Source of the DNA: Nonomuraea guangzhouensis
GTDB taxonomy: Bacteria > Actinomycetota > Actinomycetes > Streptosporangiales > Streptosporangiaceae
Length of the DNA stretch: 64,000 nt
Assembly (NCBI RefSeq): GCF_019396345.1
Contig: NZ_JAHKRM010000051.1
Location: 1-64,000, forward strand
Direction of reading: 5' to 3'
Shown: positions 43,192 through 51,855 of the stretch, one piece after another
Position numbering within the stretch: the stretch's first letter is position 1
Layout of the letters: each line of letters opens with the position of its first letter
The notes under the pieces: generated by a model
Seen by the model: only the letters and a program-made list of their open reading frames with translations
What the model was told of the DNA's origin: nothing
The model's database searches: none
Program-made: the position numbers and the translations under genes

Positions 43192-44088
43192 ATGGTGGAT
43201 TTGTCAGGAAAAGTGGCTGTTGTTACCGGTGCCGGTCGCGGCCTGGGGCAGGCGTACGCACGGGCGCTGGCGCGAGCGGGCGCGGCGGTCGTCGTCAATG
43301 ACGTGGACGCGGAGGCGGCCGGGGAGGTCGCCGCGGCCATCACCGCCGAGGGCGGCAGGGCCGTCGTGGCGGCGGGCGCCGTCGGGCAGACCCAGGTCGC
43401 CCAGCGGCTGGTGGACACCGCCGTCAAGGAGTTCGGCCGGCTGGACGTCATGGTCACCAACGCGGGCATCCTGCGTGACCGCGTGCTGTGGAAGATGTCC
43501 GACGAGGAGTTCGACGCGGTCGTCGAGGTGCACCTGCGCGGCACGTTCAGCTGCGCCCGCGCCGCGGCCGTGCGCATGCGCGAGCAGGGGCAGGGCGGTC
43601 GCCTGATCCTCATCTCCTCTCCGGCCGGCCAGCGCGGGAACTTCGGCCAGACCAACTACGCCGCCGCCAAGGCCGGGATCGTGGCGATGGCCCGTACCTG
43701 GGCGCTGGAGCTGGCCCGTTCGGAGATCACGGTCAACGCCGTCGTGCCGGTCGCGGCCACCGAGATGACCAAGACCATCCCCGCCTTCGCGCCCGTCCTG
43801 GAACGGGGGGAGCCGTACCCCGACTGGGTGCGCAAGGACGAGGGCCTCGGCACGGTCGAGGACGTGGCCGGGCTCGTCGTCTACCTCGCCTCGGACGCCT
43901 CCGCCGAGGTCACCGGGCAGGCCATCGGCGTCGGCGGCGACAAGCTGGCCCTCTGGTCGCACCCGGCCGAGAAGGCCGTGGCGTACGCGGACGGAGGGTG
44001 GAGCGCCGACGCCATCGCCGACTCCTGGCACACCACGGTGGGCGCCGAGCCGGAGACGTACGGCATCCCCGCACCCAAGGGGGCCTGA
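43192..44088 (+). CDS. short-chain dehydrogenase, candidate 3-hydroxyacyl-CoA dehydrogenase (CouN-like)
   Basis: 298 aa classical SDR. NAD-binding TGAGRGLG (12-19), NAG at 90-92, and catalytic S143, Y156, K160. The C-terminal extension beyond the usual 250 residues (WSHPAEKAVAYADGGWSAD) is seen in SDRs of CoA-thioester pathways. By context it would oxidise the beta-hydroxyl of an aryl-hydroxypropionyl-CoA to the beta-keto ester. First gene of a close-packed run; the amidohydrolase starts 1 bp after its stop. Confidence 0.8.
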   Translation: MVDLSGKVAVVTGAGRGLGQAYARALARAGAAVVVNDVDAEAAGEVAAAITAEGGRAVVAAGAVGQTQVAQRLVDTAVKEFGRLDVMVTNAGILRDRVLWKMSDEEFDAVVEVHLRGTFSCARAAAVRMREQGQGGRLILISSPAGQRGNFGQTNYAAAKAGIVAMARTWALELARSEITVNAVVPVAATEMTKTIPAFAPVLERGEPYPDWVRKDEGLGTVEDVAGLVVYLASDASAEVTGQAIGVGGDKLALWSHPAEKAVAYADGGWSADAIADSWHTTVGAEPETYGIPAPKGA

Positions 44089-44089
44089 G

Positions 44090-44965
44090 ATGGACCTCGA
44101 CGAACTCGTCGCGATCGACGTCCACACCCACGCCGAGGTGTCCAAGGACGGGCACGGCTCGCTCAGCCCGGCGCTGTTCGGCGCCTCCGCCGACTACTTC
44201 GGCTCGCACGAGCGCCCGACGATCCCGCAGATGGCCGCGTACTACCGGGAGCGGAAGATGGCCGCGGTGGTGTTCACCGTGGACGCCGAGCACGCCACCG
44301 GCCATCCCCGCATCTCCAACGAGGAGATCGCCGAGAGCTGCGCCGAGCACCCCGACGTGCTGATCCCGTTCGCCAGCGTCGATCCGTGGAAGGGCAGGGC
44401 GGGCGCCCGCGAGGCCCGCCGCCTGGTCGCCGAGCACGGGGTGCGCGGCTTCAAGTTCCACCCCGGCATCCAGGCCTTCGCCCCGAACGACCCGATGGCC
44501 TACCCCCTGTACGAGGTGATCGAGGAGGCGGGCGCGGTCGCCCTGTTCCACACCGGCCAGACCGGCATCGGCGCGGGGGTCCCCGGCGGGGGCGGGATCC
44601 GGCTGAAGTACGCCAACCCGATGCTGGTCGACGACGTCGCCGTGGACTTCCCGCACTTGAAGATCATCTTGGCGCATCCGTCGTTCCCCTGGCAGGACGA
44701 GGCGCTCGCGGTCGCCACGCACAAGCCGTACGTGCACATCGACCTGTCCGGCTGGTCGCCGAAATACTTCCCGCCGCAGCTCGTTCGCTACGCCAACACG
44801 CTGCTCAAGGACAAGGTGCTCTTCGGCTCCGACTACCCGGTCATCACCCCGGACCGCTGGCTGGCCGACTTCGCCCAGCTCGACATCAAGCCCGAGGTCC
44901 GCCCCAAGATCCTCAAGGACAACGCCGCCCGCCTGCTCGGCCTCACTCCCAAGGAGCAGCCATGA
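44090..44965 (+). CDS. amidohydrolase-2 family protein, candidate aryl-beta-ketoacyl-CoA hydrolase (CouO-like)
   Basis: 291 aa metal-dependent TIM-barrel hydrolase. HxH at H12/H14 (DVHTHAEV), the FKFHPGIQAF and LAHPSFPWQDEAL strands, and a final Asp in LFGSDYPVITPDRW define the site. In hydroxycinnamate degradation in Rhodococcus, an enzyme of this family cleaves the beta-ketoacyl-CoA instead of a thiolase. Its neighbours here (SDR, MaoC, ligase) are the other members of that pathway. No thiolase gene is present, supporting the role. Confidence 0.75.
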   Translation: MDLDELVAIDVHTHAEVSKDGHGSLSPALFGASADYFGSHERPTIPQMAAYYRERKMAAVVFTVDAEHATGHPRISNEEIAESCAEHPDVLIPFASVDPWKGRAGAREARRLVAEHGVRGFKFHPGIQAFAPNDPMAYPLYEVIEEAGAVALFHTGQTGIGAGVPGGGGIRLKYANPMLVDDVAVDFPHLKIILAHPSFPWQDEALAVATHKPYVHIDLSGWSPKYFPPQLVRYANTLLKDKVLFGSDYPVITPDRWLADFAQLDIKPEVRPKILKDNAARLLGLTPKEQP

Positions 44966-45420
44966 CCATCACCGCGCACGGCCTGGAGGAGCTGAAGGCG
45001 CTCGCGGGCCAGGACCTCGGCCACACCGTCTGGGTGGAGATCACCCAGGACCGGGTGAACGCCTTCGCCGCCGCCACGAACGACTACCAGTGGATCCACG
45101 TGGACCCGGAGCGGGCCAAGGACGGGCCGTTCGGGGGCCCGATCGCGCATGGGTACCTGACCCTGTCCCTGCTCATCCCGCTGTTCAACGAGCTGCTGGA
45201 CATCGAGGGCGTGACGATGAGCATCAACTACGGCCTGAACAAGGTGCGCTTCCCCAGCCCCGTCAAGGTGGGCGCCAAGATCCGCCTGGCCGGGAAGGTC
45301 GCCGAGGTCGAGGAGGTCCCAGGGGGCGGCGTCCAGATGCTCATGGACTTCATCGTCGAGATCGACGGTTCGGGCAAGCCCGCCTGTGTAGCCCAGGCCG
45401 TCTACCGGCACTACGCCTGA
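44962..45420 (+). CDS. MaoC-like enoyl-CoA hydratase (CouM-like)
   Basis: 152 aa hot-dog-fold hydratase. The hydratase motif with catalytic Asp and His appears as ATNDYQWIHVDPERAK and GPIAHGYLTLSL. Expected to hydrate an aryl-acrylyl-CoA such as feruloyl- or coumaroyl-CoA. The ATG overlaps the amidohydrolase stop (ATGA) and has AAGGAG upstream. The ligase gene follows 9 bp after its stop. Confidence 0.85.
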   Translation: MTITAHGLEELKALAGQDLGHTVWVEITQDRVNAFAAATNDYQWIHVDPERAKDGPFGGPIAHGYLTLSLLIPLFNELLDIEGVTMSINYGLNKVRFPSPVKVGAKIRLAGKVAEVEEVPGGGVQMLMDFIVEIDGSGKPACVAQAVYRHYA

Positions 45421-45429
45421 GGAGCACCG

Positions 45430-47007
45430 ATGCGGAACGCCGGAACAGGCGCCTGGCCCGCCAAGCGGGCCCAGATGACGCCGGACCGTACCGCCTTCGT
45501 GTTCGGCGATCGCTCGCTGACCTACGCCGAGGTCCATGAACGGGTGACCAGGCTCGCCGACCGGCTGCGGGCCGGCGGGGTGCGGGCGGGGGACCGGGTC
45601 GCCTACCTCGGCCCGAACCACACCGCGTTCGCCGAGACCATGTTCGCGACGCACGTGCTCGGCGCGATCTTCGTCCCGCTGAACTTCCGGCTCGCCCCGC
45701 CTGAGCTCGACTACATGCTGGGCCACTGCGGCGCGAAGATCCTCCTCTACGCGCCCCAGTGCGCCGGCACGGTCCGCGCGCTGCGTCAGACCGCGGCCCT
45801 GGACGAGATCGTCGCGCTGGACGGCGCGGCGCCGGGGGAGCGGGACTACGAGAGCTGGCTCGCGCAGGGCGACCCCACGCCCATCGACCTGCCGGTGGAC
45901 CTGGCCGACATCGCGCTCGTCCTCTACACCTCGGGCACCACCGGCCGTCCCAAGGGCGCCATGCTCAGCCATGCCAACCTGGTGTGGAACACCTTCAACA
46001 TCATCATCGGCGTGGACGTCGCCGCCGACGAGACGACGCTGATCAGCGCCCCGCTGTTCCACGTCGCGGCGCTGAACCAGACGCTGCTGCCCACCTTCGC
46101 CAAGGGCGGCCGGTCGGTCATCATGCCGTCGTGGGACGTGGACGGGTGTTACGACCTCATCGAGAAACACGGCGTCACCTGGATGTTCGGGGTCACCACG
46201 ATGTTCGCCGCGCTGGCCCGCTCGCCCCGCTGGAGCGGCGCGGACCTGTCCTCGGTCCGTACGCTGATGGCCGGGGGAGCGGCGGTGCCGCCCGCGCTGA
46301 TCCGGGCGTACCAGGAGCGGGGTCTGGTGTTCTGCCAGGGGTACGGGCTGACGGAGACCTCGCCCGGAGCGACCTTCCTGGAGGCCGATCAGAGCGCGCG
46401 CAGGGTCGGCTCGGCCGGCGTGCCCGTGTTGTTCGCCGACGTCCGGGTCGTGCGGCCCGACCTCACGGACACCCTGCCCGGCGAACCCGGCGAAGTCCTC
46501 ATCAAGGGGCCGAACGTCACCCCCGGCTACTGGGACGATCCGGCGGCCACGGCCGCGGCCTTCGTCAAGGGCGGCTGGTTCCGCTCCGGCGACCTCGCCA
46601 CCCGCGACGAGGACGGCCACCTGTACATCGTCGACCGGGTCAAGGACATGTACATCTCCGGTGGTGAGAACGTCTATCCCGCGGAGGTGGAGGCGGCTCT
46701 CTTCGAGCATCCGGCGGTGGCCGAGGCGGCGGTGATCGGCGTGCCGGACGCGACATGGGGCGAGAGCGGCCACGCGTTCGTGGTGGTGCGCCCCGGGCAG
46801 GCGGTCACGGGCGAAGACCTGCGCCGTTTCCTCCGTTCGCGGCTGGCCGCGTACAAGATCCCCGGCCAGGTCACCATGGTCGACGACCTGCCGAAGACCG
46901 GCTCAGGCAAGATCCTCAAGCCCAGGCTGCGCGAGCAGGTCCAGTCCGGCAGCCAGGAACATCACAGTGCGGCGCGCGATCGCGCCGGGAAAGCGAGCGG
47001 GCTATGA
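45430..47007 (+). CDS. acyl-CoA ligase, candidate hydroxycinnamate-CoA ligase (CouL-like)
   Basis: 525 aa ANL-superfamily ligase. P-loop LYTSGTTGRPKGAML, QGYGLTETSPGA, RSGDLATRDEDGHLYIVDRV, MYISGGENVYPAEVE and catalytic Lys in KTGSGKILKPRLRE are all present. It sits among SDR, amidohydrolase and MaoC genes, so it most likely activates a phenylpropenoic acid. Its last codons overlap the aldehyde dehydrogenase start (ATGA). The Gln/His/Ser-rich tail after the catalytic Lys is not conserved. Confidence 0.85.
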   Translation: MRNAGTGAWPAKRAQMTPDRTAFVFGDRSLTYAEVHERVTRLADRLRAGGVRAGDRVAYLGPNHTAFAETMFATHVLGAIFVPLNFRLAPPELDYMLGHCGAKILLYAPQCAGTVRALRQTAALDEIVALDGAAPGERDYESWLAQGDPTPIDLPVDLADIALVLYTSGTTGRPKGAMLSHANLVWNTFNIIIGVDVAADETTLISAPLFHVAALNQTLLPTFAKGGRSVIMPSWDVDGCYDLIEKHGVTWMFGVTTMFAALARSPRWSGADLSSVRTLMAGGAAVPPALIRAYQERGLVFCQGYGLTETSPGATFLEADQSARRVGSAGVPVLFADVRVVRPDLTDTLPGEPGEVLIKGPNVTPGYWDDPAATAAAFVKGGWFRSGDLATRDEDGHLYIVDRVKDMYISGGENVYPAEVEAALFEHPAVAEAAVIGVPDATWGESGHAFVVVRPGQAVTGEDLRRFLRSRLAAYKIPGQVTMVDDLPKTGSGKILKPRLREQVQSGSQEHHSAARDRAGKASGL

Positions 47008-48482
47008 CCGACTCCGGGCTCCAGGATGTCCCGGCCGTGCGCCGGCCGCACGTCGAGCCGGGCAAGCTGTTCATCGGCGGCCAGTGGTGCGAGGCGAACG
47101 CCAAGGGCCGCAGGGACGTCGTCGACCCGTCCACCGGGAAGGTCGTCACCACCGTCGCCGAGGCCGACGCCGCCGACGTGGACGCCGCCGTCACGGCCGG
47201 GCGCGGGGCGGCCGGCCCGTGGGCGCGGATGTCCGGCCGCGAGCGGGCCCGCGTGCTGCACCGCGTCGCCGACATCGTCAGGCGGCGGGCGGACGAGCTC
47301 GTCGCGGTCGAGAGCCTCGACGTCGGCAAGCCGGTGAGCCTGTGCCGCGCCGTCGACGTCGCCACGACCGCCGAGATCTACGAGTACTACTCGGGACTGG
47401 CGCAGACCATCCAAGGGGCGACCCGGCAGATTCCGATCCCCTCGCACGCCTACACGAGCCGTGAGCCGCTCGGCGTGGTGGGCGCGATCACGCCCTTCAA
47501 CTTCCCGCTGATCCTCAGCAGCGCGAAGATCGCCCCGGCGCTCGCCGCCGGCAACGCCGTGGTGCACAAGCCCGCGGAGGACACGCCGCTCAGCGCGCTG
47601 CTCATGGCCGAGATCCTGGCCGAGGCCGGCGTGCCCGACGGCGTGCTGAACGTGGTCACCGGCGGCGGCGCGGAAGCCGGCGAGGCGCTGCTGCGCCACC
47701 CCGGGATCGACAAGATCGCCTTCACCGGTTCGACCGAGATCGGCCGGCACGCGGCCCGTACGGCGGGGGAGGCGCTCAAGCCCGTCACGATGGAGCTCGG
47801 CGGCAACGCCGCGCAGATCGTGTTCGAGGACGCCGACCTGGACAAGGCGATCGGCTCGGTGATCAAGGGCTTCGTGTTCAACACCGGCCAGTTCTGCATG
47901 GGCGGGCCGCGGCTGCTCGTCCACCGTTCCCTGTACGACACCGTCCTGGAGATCCTGGCGGGCGCCGTCGCCGGGGTGCCGGTCGGCGACCCCTTCGACC
48001 CGGCGACCGTCGTGGGCCCGATGGCCGCCGAGCGGCATCTCGCCAAGGTCGAACGCTATGTGGCGCTCGCCCGTGAACAGGGCGGCCGGATCGTCACCGG
48101 AGGCAAGCGTCTGGAGCTCGACGGCGGCTACTACTACCGGCCGACGATCATCGCCGGCCTGGACGACGGCTCCCGGGTCGTACAGGAGGAGATCTTCGGT
48201 CCCGTGCTGACCGTCCAGCCCTTCGGCACCGAGGACGAGGCCGTGGAGCTGGCCAACGGCACACCGTACGGGCTGGCGGCGGGCCTGCAGACCACGGACC
48301 TGGCCCGCGCCCACCGCGTGGCGGCCCGGCTGGAGGCGGGCATCGTCTGGGTGAACGACTGGGCGATGCTCGACCCGGCGATCCCCTTCGGCGGCGTCAA
48401 GCAGTCCGGGTACGGGCGGGAGTACGGGCCCGAGGCGCTGGAGTCGTACACCAAGGTCAAGTCCGTCGTCATCGCCCTGTGA
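47004..48482 (+). CDS. aldehyde dehydrogenase (possibly aromatic aldehyde/vanillin type)
   Basis: 492 aa NAD(P)-dependent ALDH. Catalytic C298 in FNTGQFCMGGPR, general base E264 in VTMELGGNAAQIV, and cofactor-loop GSTEIGRH are intact. Context suggests oxidation of an aromatic aldehyde such as vanillin to vanillate, which the VanAB-like system would then demethylate. Betaine- or other aldehyde specificity cannot be excluded. It is coupled to the ligase gene and followed 10 bp later by an alcohol dehydrogenase gene. Confidence 0.8.
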   Translation: MTDSGLQDVPAVRRPHVEPGKLFIGGQWCEANAKGRRDVVDPSTGKVVTTVAEADAADVDAAVTAGRGAAGPWARMSGRERARVLHRVADIVRRRADELVAVESLDVGKPVSLCRAVDVATTAEIYEYYSGLAQTIQGATRQIPIPSHAYTSREPLGVVGAITPFNFPLILSSAKIAPALAAGNAVVHKPAEDTPLSALLMAEILAEAGVPDGVLNVVTGGGAEAGEALLRHPGIDKIAFTGSTEIGRHAARTAGEALKPVTMELGGNAAQIVFEDADLDKAIGSVIKGFVFNTGQFCMGGPRLLVHRSLYDTVLEILAGAVAGVPVGDPFDPATVVGPMAAERHLAKVERYVALAREQGGRIVTGGKRLELDGGYYYRPTIIAGLDDGSRVVQEEIFGPVLTVQPFGTEDEAVELANGTPYGLAAGLQTTDLARAHRVAARLEAGIVWVNDWAMLDPAIPFGGVKQSGYGREYGPEALESYTKVKSVVIAL

Positions 48483-48492
48483 AAGGTACGCC

Positions 48493-49599
48493 ATGACCAC
48501 CACCACAGCAGCGGCCGTCGTCGAATCGGCGGGCGCGGGCTTCCACCTGACCCAGATCGAGCTGGCCGATCCGCGCCCGGACGAGGTCCTGGTCCGGATG
48601 GTCGCCGCCGGAGTCTGCCACACCGATCTGGGCGTCGCCGCGGGCGCGCTGCCGTTCCCGCTGCCCGGCGTCCTGGGCCACGAGGGCGCGGGTGTCGTCG
48701 AGGAGGTCGGCTCGGCGGTGACGCGCGTCCGTCCCGGCGACCAGGTGCTGCTCTCCTTCACCTCGTGCGGCAGGTGCGCCGATTGCCGCGACGGGCACCC
48801 CGCCTACTGCGCGGCCTGGCTGCCGCTGAACCTGCTCGGCGGCGCCCGCGCGGACGGCTCGCCCACCGTGACCAGGGACGGCGCGGCACTCGGCGGGCAC
48901 TTCTTCGGCCAGTCCTGCTTCGCCAGGCATGCCCTGGTGGACGAGCGCAGCCTGGTCAAGCTGCCCGCCGGCGCGCCGCTCGACCTGCTGGCGCCCCTCG
49001 GCTGCGGCGTGCAGACCGGCGCCGGGGCGGTGTGGAACATCCTGCGCCCCCGCCCCGGCGCCACCCTCGTCGTGACCGGCGCGGGCGCGGTCGGCCTGTC
49101 CGCGATCATGGCGGCCCGGCTCACCCCGGCCACCCGCGTCATCGCCGTGGACCGGGTCCCCGCCCGCCTGGAGCTGGCCGCCGAGCTCGGCGCCAGCCAC
49201 ACCGTCGACACCACCACGGCCGACCTCGCCGAGGCCATCGGCGAGATCACCGGCGGCCGGGGCGCCGACGGCGTGGTCGAGACGACGGGCAACGTGACGG
49301 TCGCGAGCGCCGCCGTCGGCGTCCTGGCCGCCCGGGGGACCGCGGTCCTGGTCGGCGCCCCGCCGTTCGGCTCCACCGTCCCCGTGGACGTCAACTTCAT
49401 GCTCCCGGGCCGCCAAGTGGTGGGCCTGACGCTGGGTGACAGCGAGACCGAGTCGCTGATCCCGGTACTCGCGGAGCTGGTGTCCGACGGCCGGCTGCCG
49501 ATCGACCGGCTGATCAAGCATTACAAGTTCGAGGAGATCCAGCGCGCGGCCGACGACATCGTCTCCGGCGCCGCCGTCAAGCCGGTCCTTCGCTTCTAG
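48493..49599 (+). CDS. zinc alcohol dehydrogenase, aryl-alcohol type
   Basis: 368 aa class-III-like MDR enzyme. Catalytic zinc site AGVCHTDL and GHEGAGVVEEVG, structural zinc cysteines CGRCADCRDGHPAYC, NAD-binding GAGAVGLSAI. The closest style is benzyl/coniferyl-type alcohol dehydrogenases. Together with the ALDH it could take an aromatic alcohol to the acid. GAAAGG precedes the ATG. It is the last gene of the aromatic run. Confidence 0.85.
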   Translation: MTTTTAAAVVESAGAGFHLTQIELADPRPDEVLVRMVAAGVCHTDLGVAAGALPFPLPGVLGHEGAGVVEEVGSAVTRVRPGDQVLLSFTSCGRCADCRDGHPAYCAAWLPLNLLGGARADGSPTVTRDGAALGGHFFGQSCFARHALVDERSLVKLPAGAPLDLLAPLGCGVQTGAGAVWNILRPRPGATLVVTGAGAVGLSAIMAARLTPATRVIAVDRVPARLELAAELGASHTVDTTTADLAEAIGEITGGRGADGVVETTGNVTVASAAVGVLAARGTAVLVGAPPFGSTVPVDVNFMLPGRQVVGLTLGDSETESLIPVLAELVSDGRLPIDRLIKHYKFEEIQRAADDIVSGAAVKPVLRF

Positions 49600-49839
49600 A
49601 CGGCGAGACTGGGCGCTTTAGGCGGATCGGTAGGGGCTAGACGACAGATGTCGCTATTGTTAGGTTCGCGCGCCCCATAGCCACCTCTGGCGCCTCTGGT
49701 ACCCCCGGTCGCCGGGGCGAGGCCCGAGTGGCGGGCGGACGGCCTGGGGGAAGGCGCGCTACGACGTTCTGTCCGGCGAATGGGGATCGTGGACGGGGTC
49801 GCTCGTCCCAGGCGTGGATCCACGAAGGACGGGATGATC
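49600..49839. other. intergenic region before the channel gene
   Basis: A 240-bp spacer including an AT-rich segment (CGCTATTGTTAGGTTCG, about 49650-49670) that may hold a promoter. No gene or strong terminator hairpin was seen after the alcohol dehydrogenase. Confidence 0.35.
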
Positions 49840-51720
49840 ATGGCCAAGCGGCGAGAGCGTCTGCGCTATTGGTTCGACAACACGATGTCGAGGGGCACCC
49901 CGGCTCTGATCGGCTGGCTCGCGCTGGTGACCGTCGTGATGGTCGCGAGCTTCGGCGTGCTCGTCTATGTGCTCGCCGGCGACGACCTGCCGCACAAGAG
50001 CTGGAGCGAGGCGCTCTGGGGCATGCTCATGCGGGCGATGGACGCCGGCACCGTGGCGGGCGACAACGAAGGCAGCACGCTCTTCACCATCCTGGGCTTC
50101 ACGATCACGATCGGCGGCCTGCTGATCGTCAGCAGCCTCGTCGGTGTCCTCACCACCGGCCTGGACAACAAGCTGCAGGAGCTGCGCAAGGGCCGCTCCA
50201 AGATCGTGGAGTCCGGGCACACGGCGCTGATCGGTTGGTCGGACCAGATCTTCACGATCATCCCGGAGCTCGTGGAGGCCAACTCGAGCGAGTCGAAGTC
50301 CTGCGTGGCGCTCCTGGGGGACCGCGACAAGCTGGAGATGGAAGAGGAGCTGCGCTCGCGACTGGGCGACACCGGCAAGACCCGGGTCGTCGTCCGCTCC
50401 GGCAGCCCCACCGAGCCGACCGACCTCGACCTCTTGAGCCTCGACACGGCGCGGGCGATCATCGTGCTGTCCCCGGCCGGTGAGGATCCCGACGCGCACG
50501 TCGTCAAGACGCTGCTGGCGCTCACGAACCGCAACTGGCGCCGGCGGCGTCCGCCGATCATCGCCTCCGTCGTCGACACCACCAACCTGGTGGCCGCCGA
50601 GCTCGCCGGGGGCGGCCACGCGCAGGTGGTCGACACCGACGACATCGCCTCCCGGCTCATAGTGCAGTCCTGCCGGCAGTCGGGACTGTCGGTGGTCTGC
50701 ACGGACCTGCTGGACTTCGGCGGCGACGAGATCTACCTGCGGCCCGAGCCGAAACTGACCGGCTTCCCGTACGGGGAGGCGCTGTTCGCCTACGACACCG
50801 CCTCGCTCATCGGCATCCGGCACCCCGACGGATCGGTGGTGCTGAACCCGCCGATGAACACCGAGATCATGCAGGGCGACGAGATGATCGTGGTCGCCGA
50901 GGACGACTCCACCATCCGGCTCGTCCGCAGCTTCCCGCCGATCGTCGAGGGCGCGATCGCCCGTCCGGTCCGCCAGCCGACGCCGCCGGAGCGGACGCTG
51001 CTGCTGGGCTGGAACAGCCGCGCCCCCAAGATCGTGCAGGAGCTGAACCAGTACGTGTCACCCGGGTCGTCCCTGCACGTGGCGGCCGCCGCCGTTGAGG
51101 AGAGCGACAGCCTGGAACGGCTGAAGATGGGCCTGCAGAACCTGGCGGTGAACGTCAAGGAGGCTGACACCACCGACAGGATCACCCTGGAAGCGCTGGA
51201 CGTGGGCACGTTCGAGCACATCATCGTGCTGGCCGACAGCAACCTCGAACCGCAGCACGCCGACTCGCGCACGCTGGTGACGCTGCTGCACCTGCGCGAC
51301 ATGGCCGCCAAGTCCGGGCAGCGGTTCGCGATCGTCAGCGAGATGAACGACGACCGCAACCGCCGGCTGGCCCAGGTCACCAAGGCCGACGACTTCGTCG
51401 TCAGCGACAAGCTGATCAGCCTGCTGATGACCCAGCTGTCGGAGAACCCGCACCTCGGGCAGGTGTTCCGCTACCTGTTCGACTCCGACGGGTCGGAGAT
51501 CTACCTCAAGCCGGCGACGGACTACATCCAGCCGGGGGTGCCGGTCAGCTTCGCCACCGTGATCTACTCCGCGCGGATGCGCGGCGAGACCGCGATCGGC
51601 TACCGCGTGCTGGCCGAGGCCAGTTCCCCGCCTGCCTACGGTGTCGTGCTGAATCCCGGTAAATCCGACTCTGTCACGTTCGGCCCGCGTGACCTGGTAA
51701 TCGTCCTCGCCGAGGACTGA
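49840..51720 (+). CDS. CASTOR/POLLUX-type ion channel protein with tandem RCK-like domains
   Basis: 626 aa. The N-terminal part has a TM helix (WLALVTVVMVASFGVLVYV), a re-entrant pore-like segment (WGMLMRAMDAGTVAGD) and a second long TM helix. A large cytoplasmic half follows with two Rossmann-type RCK units (HTALIGWSDQIFTIIPELVE and RTLLLGWNSRAPKIVQELN) and TrkA-C-like ends. Size and order match bacterial relatives of the plant CASTOR/POLLUX channels, so cation conductance gated by a cytosolic ligand is inferred. The ATG at 49840 is ten bases after AAGGA; one two codons earlier is possible. Single-gene unit. Confidence 0.8.
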   Translation: MAKRRERLRYWFDNTMSRGTPALIGWLALVTVVMVASFGVLVYVLAGDDLPHKSWSEALWGMLMRAMDAGTVAGDNEGSTLFTILGFTITIGGLLIVSSLVGVLTTGLDNKLQELRKGRSKIVESGHTALIGWSDQIFTIIPELVEANSSESKSCVALLGDRDKLEMEEELRSRLGDTGKTRVVVRSGSPTEPTDLDLLSLDTARAIIVLSPAGEDPDAHVVKTLLALTNRNWRRRRPPIIASVVDTTNLVAAELAGGGHAQVVDTDDIASRLIVQSCRQSGLSVVCTDLLDFGGDEIYLRPEPKLTGFPYGEALFAYDTASLIGIRHPDGSVVLNPPMNTEIMQGDEMIVVAEDDSTIRLVRSFPPIVEGAIARPVRQPTPPERTLLLGWNSRAPKIVQELNQYVSPGSSLHVAAAAVEESDSLERLKMGLQNLAVNVKEADTTDRITLEALDVGTFEHIIVLADSNLEPQHADSRTLVTLLHLRDMAAKSGQRFAIVSEMNDDRNRRLAQVTKADDFVVSDKLISLLMTQLSENPHLGQVFRYLFDSDGSEIYLKPATDYIQPGVPVSFATVIYSARMRGETAIGYRVLAEASSPPAYGVVLNPGKSDSVTFGPRDLVIVLAED

Positions 51721-51855
51721 AATCATCGGATGAGTTAACCGCTGCGGGAGCGGTATGCCTTGACTCTGGAGTTTGTCTCGTGTATTCGTCGGATGTCTGA
51801 AGAGAGCAGTCTTGTTGGCGTCACCCCCCTTCAGCCCGACGAGAGAGCGATCGCC

